DNA from: Armatimonadetes bacterium UBA5352
Lineage (GTDB): Bacteria > Armatimonadota > Zipacnadia > Zipacnadales > UBA5352
DNA length: 64,000 nt
NCBI GenBank assembly: GCA_002411015.1
Contig: DHPY01000075.1
Span: 28,801-92,800, forward strand
Direction of reading: 5' to 3'
In this document: one piece after another, positions 8,515-17,391 of the stretch
Layout: the number at the start of each line of letters is the position of its first letter
Numbering within the stretch: position 1 is the stretch's first letter
The notes under the pieces: model-generated
What the model saw: the letters and a program-made list of their open reading frames with translations, nothing else
Databases searched by the model: none
What the model was told of the DNA's origin: nothing
Position numbers and translations under genes: made by a program

Positions 8515-8985
8515 ATGGACGGTGCTGAGCGGGCATTGCGGGGCGAGTGCGAGCCGGAGCTCTCGGTGTTCAAGTTCGACCGGGTGGGGATAGAGCAGGC
8601 GCTCGGGACGCTGGAGGCGCAGGTGATGGAGGCCGTTTGGGATGCACCCGGCCCCGTCTGCGTGGAGGACGTGCGCGCGCGCCTCGAGGAGCACGGCAAG
8701 GAAGCCGCCTACACCACGGTTATGACGACGCTCAGCCGCCTCTTCGACAAGGACCTGCTGGTCCGCGAGCAGCGTGGCCGCGCGTACTACTACCAGGCCG
8801 CGCTCAGCCGCGGTGAGCTCGGCCAGAGCGTCACGCGCCAGGTCATTGACGGGCTGCTCAGCAGCTTCGCAGAGCCCGCGATCTCCTACTTCGTGGAGGC
8901 CGTGGGCGATCGCGATCCCGACAGCCTGGAGATGCTGGCCGAGGTGGTTGAGGAGCAGCGCCGCCGCAGGCGCGCCAGCCCCTAG
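8515..8985 (+). CDS. BlaI/MecI/CopY-family transcriptional repressor
   Basis: The protein has an N-terminal winged helix (LGTLEAQVMEAVWDAPGP, then YTTVMTTLSRLFDKDLL, then REQRGRAYYYQA) followed by a C-terminal dimerisation helix pair. This is the full BlaI/MecI layout at about 156 residues. I chose the ATG at 8515, which has GGTGGA seven bases upstream; the ATG at 8494 is the alternative. Unlike bla and mec loci, no BlaR-type membrane metalloprotease lies next to it in the window, so it is an orphan repressor. Self-regulation through the dyad at 8460-8476 is inferred. Its other targets are unknown. Confidence 0.88.
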   Translation: MDGAERALRGECEPELSVFKFDRVGIEQALGTLEAQVMEAVWDAPGPVCVEDVRARLEEHGKEAAYTTVMTTLSRLFDKDLLVREQRGRAYYYQAALSRGELGQSVTRQVIDGLLSSFAEPAISYFVEAVGDRDPDSLEMLAEVVEEQRRRRRASP

Positions 8986-8987
8986 GC

Positions 8988-9025
8988 CTGGCGGCGACCA
9001 CGGTGCTCGCCGCAGCCGCCGCCAG
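8988..9025. terminator. Hairpin between convergent BlaI-type and Gfo/Idh/MocA genes
   Basis: A 9-bp perfect inverted repeat (CTGGCGGCG with CGCCGCCAG) encloses a 20-nt loop, directly after the stop codon at 8985. There is no T-run, so it is only a candidate bidirectional terminator. Confidence 0.4.
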
Positions 9026-9043
9026 AGGCCGCTGATAGACCGG

Positions 9044-9958
9044 TTAGATCGCGATCTCGATGCCGCCCTGCTCGCGTGAGCGGCGGGCGGCGTCAATCAC
9101 CGCGATGACCTCGACCATCTCGTCGCCGCTGATGGGCATCTCCCCGCACTCCGCCATCGCCAGGAAGGCCTCCATCATCGGGTGGTAGAGCGCACCAAGC
9201 TGGGTGATCGTGTGCCAGCCGTCCTTGCCGCAGGCGGTGAACATCTGCCCGCCGCGCATGACGCCGCTCCAGAACATGTTCAGCACGATCTGCGCCCCGT
9301 CGCTGCGCTTCATACGAATGATGTCGCGGTCCTCGGAGCCCACGTTGATGACCGAGGTGACGCCGGGGCCGAGGATCCCGAAGGCGAACTCCGTCGGGTG
9401 GATCGCGTAGATGTGGAACTTGCCCTGGCCGCTGACGCCGTTCAGCAGCTCGATCTGGCCGAGGCCTCCGAGCTGCGCGCGCATCTCCATCGCGCCATCG
9501 CACCACCGAAAGCTCGAGCAGGACATCAGCGGCGCATTATGCGCGGCGGCTATGTCCACGATCTGCTGCGCCACATCCGGGCTCTCCGCGAGCGGCTTGT
9601 CGATGAAGGTCGGCAGGCCTGCCTCAAGCGCAGGCACCACGAGCTGCCACTTGTCATACTCGCCGCTATCGGCGGCGATGACCGCGTCCACGCCCTCGGT
9701 CAGCTCCTCGGGCGAATCGCAGACCTCATCGATACCGTAGATCTGCTGCATCATCTCCGCGCCCTCACGGTCTTCGTCGTAGATCTTCACGACGCGCGCG
9801 CCCTCGAGGCGCTGGTCTGTGGCGCCGCCGGTCCTGAAGCCAAGCTCCTGCGCCTTCTCCTTGTCCCATCCATTGAACATCGAGGAGTAGGCGTTCCCGT
9901 GGTTGCAGCCGCGCTGGCCCTCGAACCTCACCGCAGCCGTGATCCCGATGCGAATCAT
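9044..9958 (-). CDS. Gfo/Idh/MocA-family oxidoreductase
   Basis: This 304-residue NAD(P)-dependent enzyme has an N-terminal Rossmann start (MIRIGITAAVRFEGQRG) that lacks the usual tight GxGxxG. The family's EAGLPTFIDKPLAES segment supplies the catalytic-region lysine. A C-terminal beta-sheet domain contains HPTEFAFGILGPG. Members oxidise or reduce sugars and cyclitols. The ATG at 9958 has AAAGGTG nine bases upstream; the frame is open further 5' but the extension looks non-coding. It diverges from the large LamG protein. The degenerate nucleotide loop deserves notice and the substrate is unknown. Confidence 0.85.
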   Translation of the reverse strand: MIRIGITAAVRFEGQRGCNHGNAYSSMFNGWDKEKAQELGFRTGGATDQRLEGARVVKIYDEDREGAEMMQQIYGIDEVCDSPEELTEGVDAVIAADSGEYDKWQLVVPALEAGLPTFIDKPLAESPDVAQQIVDIAAAHNAPLMSCSSFRWCDGAMEMRAQLGGLGQIELLNGVSGQGKFHIYAIHPTEFAFGILGPGVTSVINVGSEDRDIIRMKRSDGAQIVLNMFWSGVMRGGQMFTACGKDGWHTITQLGALYHPMMEAFLAMAECGEMPISGDEMVEVIAVIDAARRSREQGGIEIAI

Positions 9959-10133
9959 CGCGCACAGCACCTTTCGTGGGCCGAATGCCCGGGTGTGTCG
10001 AATTTGCGGTGCGGCCTTTCGGCGCCGGGCGCGAGACTCCTCCGCCCTGGCGCCGATGGAGGTTCGCCACCCGATATGCCGAAGACACACCTTCAGTGCC
10101 TGAGTTGCGCATGGACTGCAGGAGGACGTGGCG

Positions 10134-13100
10134 ATGAAGCGATGGCTGGTGGCGATGGTGGCTGCGATGACTCTGGGGGCGCTTCCGCTGCTGCTGGGGG
10201 CAGATGGCGATGGCCCGGTGGCCGCGTGGACGTTCAACGGCCAGCTCCGCCGCCTGAGCCGCGATGTCGCCGCCGACAAGCATCACGCCATCGCGCATGA
10301 CGACTACGCAAGTGTCGAGGCACCGGGCCTGCTGGCGCTGGAGTTCGATGGCGTGGATGACTTCCTCACGGTCCCGAACGATCCGGCGATCACAATGACC
10401 GATCGCCTGACGGTGGACCTGTGGGTGCGCGTTGAGGAGACGGGCGGGATCCACTGCATCATGGACAAGCGCGGCGAGCGCTACCGCATCCAGGTCTCGC
10501 CCGATGGCGTGCCGATGCTCGGGCTGAAGGCAGGCGGTGACCGCCTCGATCTCACCGGCGGGCGCATCACCTTCGGCCAGTGGCACCGCATCACCGGCAC
10601 CTTCAACCGCCCCGACGCGCGCCTCTACCTCGACGGCCAGCAGGTGGCGCAGGCGACGTGGGATCACGCGGTAGACGCCGGGGGCGACCTGATCATCGGC
10701 TCGAAGTCGGGCGTGGACTACTTCTTCGCAGGCGCGCTTGATGAGTTGCGCATCTACAACTACGCGCGACCGCCGCTGGCCGATGATGCGCCATCAGTCG
10801 AACCGACGGGAGCGGAGGCCATGGTGAACGCGAAGCTGAGTGTGCAGGAGCTGCCGGACGGCGTGCGCGTGGACACGGGCGCTGCGGTGTATGAGCTGAC
10901 GGATGTCGGCGGGCTGCGCTCGCTGATGATCGGTGGCGAGCGGGTGATCGCCGACAACGATCGGCCGCTGCTGACGGCCTCGGCCTTCGCCTCGGAGGAG
11001 TATGACGGCTGGACCGACCACGCCGCCGGGGGCGTCGTGGAGGCGCAGTGGCGGCCGGACCAGCATCGCTATGAAAGCAATGAGGAGCGGTTCCAGGCCG
11101 CTTATACCGGGACGCTCGACTTCGGCGGCGGCGACACGATCGAGTGCCAGCTTCTCCTCGAGGCGCGTCGCGGAAGCCCGTTCCTGACAGCCTACACGAC
11201 ACTCCAGCCAGAGGGCGAGTTCGAGGGCCGCTTCATCCGCGACCTGTCGCTGCGGCTGCCGCTCGCGCTGAACATGCGCAAGCGCGTCGTGCAGGGCTGC
11301 GACCGCGGCGTCCAGTGGAATACGCGGCACTTCTACCAGTTCCACGTGAGCCCGACGAGCCGCCTGATGGCGGAGCCCGACCACAATATCTGGCGGCGCT
11401 TCGCGATCGACCAGGACTCCCCCACCGACTACCACGCGTGGAAGGCCGAGAGCTACGCCACTCCGCCGCTGACGATGCAGCGTGGCGAGCAGGCGCCGGG
11501 GTGGATGGCTGCCTACGACGAGCGCGCGGGGCTGATATTTGCCTACCGTGGCCTCGCGGAGGCAGCACCGAAGGCCCTGCGCGTGGAGGCCGAGGGCACG
11601 GGCGAGGCGCGGGTCTGCCTGTGGCATGACAGCCTCCCCGCACTCGCGATCGGATCTCCGCAGGCGAGCACGGTCTTCGGCCGGCCGCACGTGATCGACC
11701 TCGCGCCCTTCGATGACGAGTTCAGCTTCGCCCAGCCGGATACGGCGCTCGCAGCGCTGTGGGAGGTCGAGGGCCTGGCGAGCGACCCACCGAGCCGGAA
11801 CGAACTGCCGCTCGGCGGGCTTGAGCCGCTGGCGGAGGAGAGCGCGGAGGGCGAGGCGCCGCTGGTCACCGGCGGCGTGCCGCTCCCGCGCGGGGCGGTG
11901 AGCGATCCGGCGAATGTGCGCCTGCAGCGCGGTGGCGCGGACGTGCCTCTGCAGACGACGCCGGTCGGATACTGGCCGGATGGCTCGATCATGTGGCTGC
12001 TGCTGACCTTCCCGCCCGAGGGCGGAGCGGTCACCGCCGCTGCAGGGACCGGCGATGCGCTGGAGTTCGAGGTGACGCGTCGCGATGGCTCGCGTGAGGA
12101 CTACACGCTTCTCTACGGCGGCGACTGCGCGGCGGGCACACCCGCTGAGGCGCTCGCGGTGGGCGAGCTTGATGGCGCTGTACGCATCAACACCGGGCCG
12201 CTGCAGCTTGAGCTTGCGGCGGAGGAGGGCTGGCTGCGGCAGGCGACGCTCAACGGGCAGGAGATGCTCTCCGCGCCCGCGGGCAGCTTCGTGGACTTCC
12301 TCCGGACGGATGAGCCCTATGCCTCGATGACCACGCAGCCGGACGGGACGCTCGATCCGGGGGCGTTCGTGCCGGAGACGATCGAGCTTGAGGAGGCCGG
12401 GCCGCTGCGGGCGGTGGTGAAGCTCACCGGCATGACCACCGCGCAGGACTCGCCGCGGATTGTGCTGCGCGTGGAGGCATACGCGGGTCGCAGTTGCGCG
12501 CGCGTGGAGCAGAGCGTGGAGTTCCTGACGCCCGACCCGCGCGTGGCCTTTGTGCGGCGGATGGGGCTGGAACTTCCGCTGGCGGATGCGAGCGGCGCGG
12601 TCACCGCCGGCGGGCAGGATGGGCCGGTGGAGCTTGCCGGCGGGCGTCGCGCGGGCCTGCGCCAGCACAGCCACCTCGGCTACACCGCCTGGAGCCAGCG
12701 CGAGGGGGAGGCCTTCGTCCGGCCGGATGAGGCGAAGAGCCGCTCGCGTGGGTGGCTGGACGTTGCCGGCGCGAACGGTGGCGTGGCGATGGTCATGCGC
12801 GACATGTGGCAGAGCTTCCCGAATGAGCTGGTGCTCGACGCTGAGCGTGGCGCGATGACCGCCTACTTCTGGCCGGAGAGCGCGCGGCTGATGGATGTTC
12901 GGCGCTACTCGAACTACCCGCACCGGTCGCAGGGCGAGTCGGTTCCCGCAAGCTCCGATTGGGTTGAGGAGACCTACTACGGGCGCAACGATCCCTTCAC
13001 CGGGATCACGAAGACCCACGAACTGCTGATCGAGTTCCACGAGCCCGAGGTCTCGCCCGCGACGGTTGATGCGCTCGCGGGCGACTTCCAGCGCAGGCCG

Positions 13101-14447
13101 CTGATCTACTGCGGCTTCGACTGGTATGCGCAGACCGAGACCATCCCGCCGCAGCCCTCGCCGGACGCGCCGGAGTTCGAGCGCATGTCGGCGAACTACG
13201 CGCACTACGCGGGCTTCTGGATGCGCCATCAGAGGCTCTGGGGCTGGTATGGCCTGTGGGATTACGGCGACGTGCAGCACTACTACAAGGGCGGCTATGG
13301 CTCGATCGTGCCGCCGGACACGCTCGCCGGGCTGCTCGCCGATCCGCCCGAGGACCTCGAGACGATTGACGTGAGCGGGGTGCGTGTCGGCGACTACGCG
13401 CCCGGCGCGGAGTGGGCCTATGACAACGGCCGCTGGGGCTGGACGAACACCGAGGGCCTGCCGGGGCTGCTGATGCAGATCCACTACCTGCGCACCGGCG
13501 ACCGCGACACGTTCTTCTTCGCGGAGGCGATGGCGCGGCATGTGCGCGATGTGGACATGCGCCACGCGGGCATCTGGCTCGGCATGGGCACGCGCCACGG
13601 CGTACAGCACTGGAGCGATGGCAACCATGAGGAGCGCCAGACGACGCACTCGGAGTTCCGCCACCACTACTTCCTCACCGGCGAGCCGCGCTCGAAAGAC
13701 TTCGCGCAGTTGCTTTACGAGCAGATCTACTCGCAGCGTGATGTGAGTGTCCACGCCGCCCACAGCGGTCGCACGCAGGGCCTGCTGACGTGGTGGCTGA
13801 TGACCGGGAGCGACGAGGCGGCCTCGATCCTCGAGCGCTACATCCCGTGCTTCGTGATCCCCGAGGGCATCTGCATCTCGCCGGACGTGCGCTTTTCGGA
13901 GGTCGAGTGCGCATCGCAGGAGCGCGACCGCAACGGCGGCAGCATGTTCTTCTGGGTGTTCGGCGCCGGGCACGCGCTGGTGGACTACTACGCGCTGACC
14001 GGCAACGAGAGCCTGCGCCAGGGGCTGATCGGCGCCGCCGACTACGCCATGCAGCAGGGCCCCGATCCGGGCATGTATCTCAAGGCGGTAGTCTTCGCAG
14101 CGCGCCATGCCGATGACCCGACGCCATACCGCGAGTACCTCGAGCGCTACTCCGAGACCGATGCGATGAACTGGCAGGTCGTCCCGCACAACCCGGAGGT
14201 CTACGGCGCCTCCCGGGGAATGCTGCGTGGCGGCGTCTCGGGCTCGCTCTTCGGGATGAACGAGCAACTCTACCTGATGAGCGCGCTCAATGGCGACCCG
14301 GAGCTGAGCCCGGAGCAGTGGGCGGAGGTCGCGCGGGTGGACGCCGAGGGCGGTCCGCCCTACACGCCGCCGCTGCTGAGCTGGCAGTCGGAGTATGACC
14401 GGCCGGAGCTGGAGGAGTACCTGCGCATCAAGCATCCGCAACCGTGA
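10134..14447 (+). CDS. Secreted LamG plus exo-rhamnogalacturonan-lyase-like protein
   Basis: This 1437-residue protein has a signal peptide (MKRWLVAMVAAMTLGALPLL). A LamG/concanavalin A-like domain follows at roughly residues 28-215, ending in LDELRIYNYA. A beta-rich region comes next, then at about 590 the segment TGGVPLPRGAVSDP with TTPVGYWPDGSIMWLL, which is typical of RIFT-barrel exo-rhamnogalacturonan-lyase-like proteins. The last 500 residues form an alpha/alpha-toroid-like region rich in Trp, Tyr and His. It probably acts outside the cytoplasm on pectic side chains. The start is the ATG at 10134 with GGAGGA seven bases upstream. The lyase activity is inferred, not shown. Confidence 0.75.
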   Translation: MKRWLVAMVAAMTLGALPLLLGADGDGPVAAWTFNGQLRRLSRDVAADKHHAIAHDDYASVEAPGLLALEFDGVDDFLTVPNDPAITMTDRLTVDLWVRVEETGGIHCIMDKRGERYRIQVSPDGVPMLGLKAGGDRLDLTGGRITFGQWHRITGTFNRPDARLYLDGQQVAQATWDHAVDAGGDLIIGSKSGVDYFFAGALDELRIYNYARPPLADDAPSVEPTGAEAMVNAKLSVQELPDGVRVDTGAAVYELTDVGGLRSLMIGGERVIADNDRPLLTASAFASEEYDGWTDHAAGGVVEAQWRPDQHRYESNEERFQAAYTGTLDFGGGDTIECQLLLEARRGSPFLTAYTTLQPEGEFEGRFIRDLSLRLPLALNMRKRVVQGCDRGVQWNTRHFYQFHVSPTSRLMAEPDHNIWRRFAIDQDSPTDYHAWKAESYATPPLTMQRGEQAPGWMAAYDERAGLIFAYRGLAEAAPKALRVEAEGTGEARVCLWHDSLPALAIGSPQASTVFGRPHVIDLAPFDDEFSFAQPDTALAALWEVEGLASDPPSRNELPLGGLEPLAEESAEGEAPLVTGGVPLPRGAVSDPANVRLQRGGADVPLQTTPVGYWPDGSIMWLLLTFPPEGGAVTAAAGTGDALEFEVTRRDGSREDYTLLYGGDCAAGTPAEALAVGELDGAVRINTGPLQLELAAEEGWLRQATLNGQEMLSAPAGSFVDFLRTDEPYASMTTQPDGTLDPGAFVPETIELEEAGPLRAVVKLTGMTTAQDSPRIVLRVEAYAGRSCARVEQSVEFLTPDPRVAFVRRMGLELPLADASGAVTAGGQDGPVELAGGRRAGLRQHSHLGYTAWSQREGEAFVRPDEAKSRSRGWLDVAGANGGVAMVMRDMWQSFPNELVLDAERGAMTAYFWPESARLMDVRRYSNYPHRSQGESVPASSDWVEETYYGRNDPFTGITKTHELLIEFHEPEVSPATVDALAGDFQRRPLIYCGFDWYAQTETIPPQPSPDAPEFERMSANYAHYAGFWMRHQRLWGWYGLWDYGDVQHYYKGGYGSIVPPDTLAGLLADPPEDLETIDVSGVRVGDYAPGAEWAYDNGRWGWTNTEGLPGLLMQIHYLRTGDRDTFFFAEAMARHVRDVDMRHAGIWLGMGTRHGVQHWSDGNHEERQTTHSEFRHHYFLTGEPRSKDFAQLLYEQIYSQRDVSVHAAHSGRTQGLLTWWLMTGSDEAASILERYIPCFVIPEGICISPDVRFSEVECASQERDRNGGSMFFWVFGAGHALVDYYALTGNESLRQGLIGAADYAMQQGPDPGMYLKAVVFAARHADDPTPYREYLERYSETDAMNWQVVPHNPEVYGASRGMLRGGVSGSLFGMNEQLYLMSALNGDPELSPEQWAEVARVDAEGGPPYTPPLLSWQSEYDRPELEEYLRIKHPQP

Positions 14448-14458
14448 GAGGAACCGCG

Positions 14459-15451
14459 ATGGTCACTGCCGAGCGGGTCAAGGAGGTCGCGCTCACGTGC
14501 GGCGCGGATATCGTCGGCATCGGCGATATGCAGCGCTTTGAGGGCGCGCCGCTGCAGAACGATCCGCGCTACATCTTCCCCGAGGCGAAGGCCATCATCG
14601 GCCTGGGCTTCCGCGTCCATCGCGGGCTGCTGCGCGGGATTGAGGAGGGCACCTACTTCGCGGGCTACCCGGCGATGGGCTACGCGAACATCAACGACGT
14701 GCACGCGCCGATGGTCATGCGGGAGCTTGGCGACTTCCTCGAGGACAACCGCTACGAGGCGGTGCTCTACCAGAACACCTCGATCCGCATCGGCTGCGGC
14801 GTCGGGACGCCGGTGCATGAGGGCTACCCGAAGCCGGATGTGTTCCTGCACTTCCGGATCGCCGCGTATCTGTGCGGGATGGGCGAGATCGGCTGGAGCA
14901 AGGTCTTCCTGACACCGCGCTTCGGGCCGCGCCAGCGCTTCGCGTTCATCATCACCGACGCACCGCTGGAGCCCGATCCGCTGGTCGAGCCGGGGACGCT
15001 CTGCGACCGCTGCATGCGCTGCGTCGCGGAGTGCCCGGGGAACGCGCTCAGCGCGGAGAAGTCGGTCAAGGTGACGCTTGGCGGGCAGGATGTCGAGTGG
15101 GGCGCGCTCGACGAGGACCGCTGCGCGGCGGTCTACCAGGTCGGCACCCGCGAGTACAGCCCGTTCCTGCCCGAGCACGTGGCTGAGTACATCGACACGC
15201 TGATGGCCGAGGAGAAGGGCGCGGAGCGCAGCCAGATGCTCTCGTATGCGGGCTCGGGCCCGTTCAGCTACGCGAACAAGGAAGTCCCGTGCTCGGCGAA
15301 GGCATGGGAGAGCTACCACCACCCCTCGGCGGTCTGCGGCAGCCGTGGCTGCATGCGCGCATGCATGATCCACCTCGAGGAACGCGGCGCGGTCGAGAAC
15401 ACCTTCGAGAACCGCTTCCGCATCCGCAAACCGTGGAAGCTCGACAGGTGA
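14459..15451 (+). CDS. QueG-like 4Fe-4S reductase-type protein
   Basis: The N-terminal part (VKEVALTCGADIVGIGD) and the ferredoxin segment CDRCMRCVAECPGNAL match the fold shared by epoxyqueuosine reductase and reductive dehalogenases. A second cysteine cluster follows near the C-terminus (CGSRGCMRACMIHLE). The 330-residue length and the lack of a twin-arginine signal favour a cytoplasmic QueG-like protein over a respiratory dehalogenase. GAGAGG lies 7 bases before the ATG at 14459. It begins 11 bp after the large lyase-like gene and is probably co-transcribed. True queuosine function is doubtful; no other queuosine gene is nearby. Confidence 0.75.
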   Translation: MVTAERVKEVALTCGADIVGIGDMQRFEGAPLQNDPRYIFPEAKAIIGLGFRVHRGLLRGIEEGTYFAGYPAMGYANINDVHAPMVMRELGDFLEDNRYEAVLYQNTSIRIGCGVGTPVHEGYPKPDVFLHFRIAAYLCGMGEIGWSKVFLTPRFGPRQRFAFIITDAPLEPDPLVEPGTLCDRCMRCVAECPGNALSAEKSVKVTLGGQDVEWGALDEDRCAAVYQVGTREYSPFLPEHVAEYIDTLMAEEKGAERSQMLSYAGSGPFSYANKEVPCSAKAWESYHHPSAVCGSRGCMRACMIHLEERGAVENTFENRFRIRKPWKLDR

Positions 15452-15529
15452 CGCGGTTGGTGCTTATTCCACTGGGGCGGCGCGCGATAGGATCGGGGGA
15501 CTCAGGGGTGGAAGTCAGGTTCAGCGCAT

Positions 15530-15886
15530 CTACACGTCGCAGAGCGCGCTGATGTTCGAGTACCACCGGTTTCTTGCCTTGGCGACATCCGCCTCGGTGA
15601 TCTGTGTCCCGGCTTCGTAGCGAGCCTGACGAGCCAACTGCTCCAGCGCGAGATACTCCCGGAGGATTAGGTTGAGATGCTGCGCAACCGCTTTTCTGCG
15701 CGCAGCGTGATCCGGGGGGTGAACGCCATGGTTTGCGAGTTTGGCATCCACTAAGTGCAGTGCGGCATAGTAGACTGCAATGGCTTCCCAGTCACAGAAA
15801 TCCGCAGCATTCAGTGTATCCCGCACATGCCTGCTGAAAGCCTCGTCATGCTCTGCCTTCTGCGCGTGCTGGTTCCGGGTCGGCAT
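15530..15886 (-). CDS. HEPN-domain protein, last gene of a three-gene cassette
   Basis: The 118-residue all-helical protein has the HEPN-like signature DWEAIAVYYAALHLVDAKLA followed by HPPDHAARRKAVAQH. This gives an R-x5-H (Arg64...His70) that fits the R-x4-6-H catalytic motif of HEPN ribonucleases. A third helix ends in LARQARYE. HEPN proteins commonly act as RNA-cutting toxins or defence effectors, but some are structural. It lies 10 bp after the preceding cassette gene on the same strand. Local GC is lower than in the flanking genes, which suggests acquisition by transfer. Catalysis is inferred from the motif only. Confidence 0.65.
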   Translation of the reverse strand: MPTRNQHAQKAEHDEAFSRHVRDTLNAADFCDWEAIAVYYAALHLVDAKLANHGVHPPDHAARRKAVAQHLNLILREYLALEQLARQARYEAGTQITEADVAKARNRWYSNISALCDV

Positions 15887-15896
15887 CGGTTGCCCC

Positions 15897-16469
15897 CTAT
15901 GATGACTGCAGCCTGAAACTGGTGCCCCTCTGGCCCACAGTCACCTGTCGCGCCTCAGGGTCACCCTCGTGGGCAATGACAAACTCGGCGCGGAGGTCAG
16001 GGAAAATGTCATAGAGAGCTGCGGCCCGACCGAACACATCCTCCCAGAGATCGAGGTCCCGCTCCTCGATCACAACAACTATCCGGACTTGACCTCCGTC
16101 GTCGAACGCGCCCCCCCCAACCACTCGTGGCAGCCCGCCAAGCAGTCGCATCAGGTGCCCGGCGACGAGGCTGGGACTGGGATTACTGATCGTGCGGGGC
16201 ACGAAGCTCGGCCATTGACTGCAGAGGTCAAGTTCGCTGTCTGCCGGGAACTCCAACGGAACGCACGGCGCGATGCGTTGGAGGGCAGACCAGCAGTCCG
16301 CCAAGTCCAAAGCCTGCTCCATGTCGTCCTCGTAGAACGCGGTCGCCCGTGGTGCACTGCCAGCCCGCTGTTCCGCGAGTGTGCAGAATACCATCTCCTT
16401 AGGCAACCGAAGGGCATCTTGGAGGAAATCCAGCACGAGCGTCTCGTCCATGCGGTCAGCTATGTTCAT
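15897..16469 (-). CDS. Uncharacterised protein, middle gene of the HEPN cassette
   Basis: The 190-residue soluble protein is of no family I recognise. Its C-terminal third has alternating strand-helix character (VRIVVVIEERDLDLWEDVF, then ALYDIFPDLRAEFVIAHEGD), reminiscent of small alpha/beta proteins often found beside HEPN genes. There is no signal peptide or membrane helix. The ATG start overlaps the upstream stop codon as ATGA (16466-16469), so translation is probably coupled. Seen: operon position and fold-like pattern. Inferred: a partner or antitoxin-like role for the HEPN protein. Confidence 0.6.
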   Translation of the reverse strand: MNIADRMDETLVLDFLQDALRLPKEMVFCTLAEQRAGSAPRATAFYEDDMEQALDLADCWSALQRIAPCVPLEFPADSELDLCSQWPSFVPRTISNPSPSLVAGHLMRLLGGLPRVVGGGAFDDGGQVRIVVVIEERDLDLWEDVFGRAAALYDIFPDLRAEFVIAHEGDPEARQVTVGQRGTSFRLQSS

Positions 16470-17137
16470 CTTCCATGCGCTCCCTCTACCAGAGATCTCG
16501 CGACCTCTTCGGAAAACTCCCAGGTTCCGCGCCAACCAGCCAACGCCTCCACGACATCGGCCCGAGCGTTCTCACTGCCTGGAACGTGATGGAAGTTAAA
16601 CTGACACTGCAGAGCAGTCGTTGGTCCGTCACCATCCGTGTCCTGCTGGGGCTTGATCGTCAGATGGACGCGGAAGACACCAAATTCCCTCTCGACATAG
16701 CTGCCGAAAGCCGAGGAGGCGTCGGGGAAATGGGCGACGAGTGGTGACCCTTCAGGCAGGAACAGCGAGCGCAGGATGTCGGGGCTGAAGGCTTCTCCAC
16801 CCTCCATCCCGCATTCCCACACGCTGTTGATACCGGCACTAGTCGGGTTCACGTCCTGGGGCAGGGCCTTCACGAGAGCGCTCCCGATGGCCATCGCTCG
16901 GTCAACCGCTGGCTCGCTTGCGTCGCGCGCCGTAACCTGCAGTCGGTCGTCCGTGACGAAGAGACTGATGAGATCTGTGCGAAGTGCAGCGACCACGGGG
17001 GCGAAGATTTTGTTCTCCGCCTCCGCCAGTTCCGCAGGCGAAAACAGACCGTTTGACGCCAGCCAGAGGGCATCCAGACGAGCGGGGCGGAAGTCATTCG
17101 CCCTCACCACGACGTTCGCGGACTTTGGCGCCAACAT
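16466..17137 (-). CDS. Uncharacterised protein, first gene of the HEPN cassette
   Basis: This 223-residue soluble protein begins MLAPKSANVVVRANDFRPAR and contains a central LPQDVNPTSAGINSVWECGM segment, then beta-rich sequence ending in FNFHHVPGSENARADVVEAL. I recognise no family. The ATG at 17137 has GGGAGG seven bases upstream. It is the promoter-proximal gene, coupled by a 4-base overlap to the next gene. Base composition is visibly less GC-rich than the neighbouring glycosidase genes. It could be a sensor, antitoxin or regulator, but nothing in the sequence decides this. Confidence 0.6.
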   Translation of the reverse strand: MLAPKSANVVVRANDFRPARLDALWLASNGLFSPAELAEAENKIFAPVVAALRTDLISLFVTDDRLQVTARDASEPAVDRAMAIGSALVKALPQDVNPTSAGINSVWECGMEGGEAFSPDILRSLFLPEGSPLVAHFPDASSAFGSYVEREFGVFRVHLTIKPQQDTDGDGPTTALQCQFNFHHVPGSENARADVVEALAGWRGTWEFSEEVARSLVEGAHGR

Positions 17138-17282
17138 CTCGGATCCTCCCGTTACACGTTCAGACGGACTGGATGCCGCCCGCACCAAGCGAGCGAGTGG
17201 TCTCTATATCGGCGTCTTGAGCAGGGACTTCACTTGCGCTATCATTCGCGTTGTTCCTCGTGGAGTCCTCCACCGCAGCGTC

Positions 17283-17312
17283 ATTATACGGAATGCGCCG
17301 ACAGGAGCACAA
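17283..17312 (-). promoter_or_regulatory. Candidate promoter of the HEPN cassette
   Basis: On the minus strand a perfect TATAAT (17283-17288) is preceded at 18 bp by TTGTGC (17307-17312). The start point would fall near 17276, giving a leader of about 140 nt. The rest of the 254-bp gap from 17138 to 17391 shows no convincing gene. Confidence 0.5.
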
Positions 17313-17391
17313 GTCCATGGAGGCATTCGCCTGGGGCAAAGTGATAGTGTCCGCTTGCAGCAAAGTAGAGGTGTCCTCCTCTGAGCCCGCC

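Noticed and set aside
10794..14441. A 1215-codon open frame antisense to the LamG/lyase-like gene
   Set aside because: It is a GC-rich shadow frame with low-complexity Arg/Ala/His/Leu composition and no motifs; the sense strand has a signal peptide and domain motifs.
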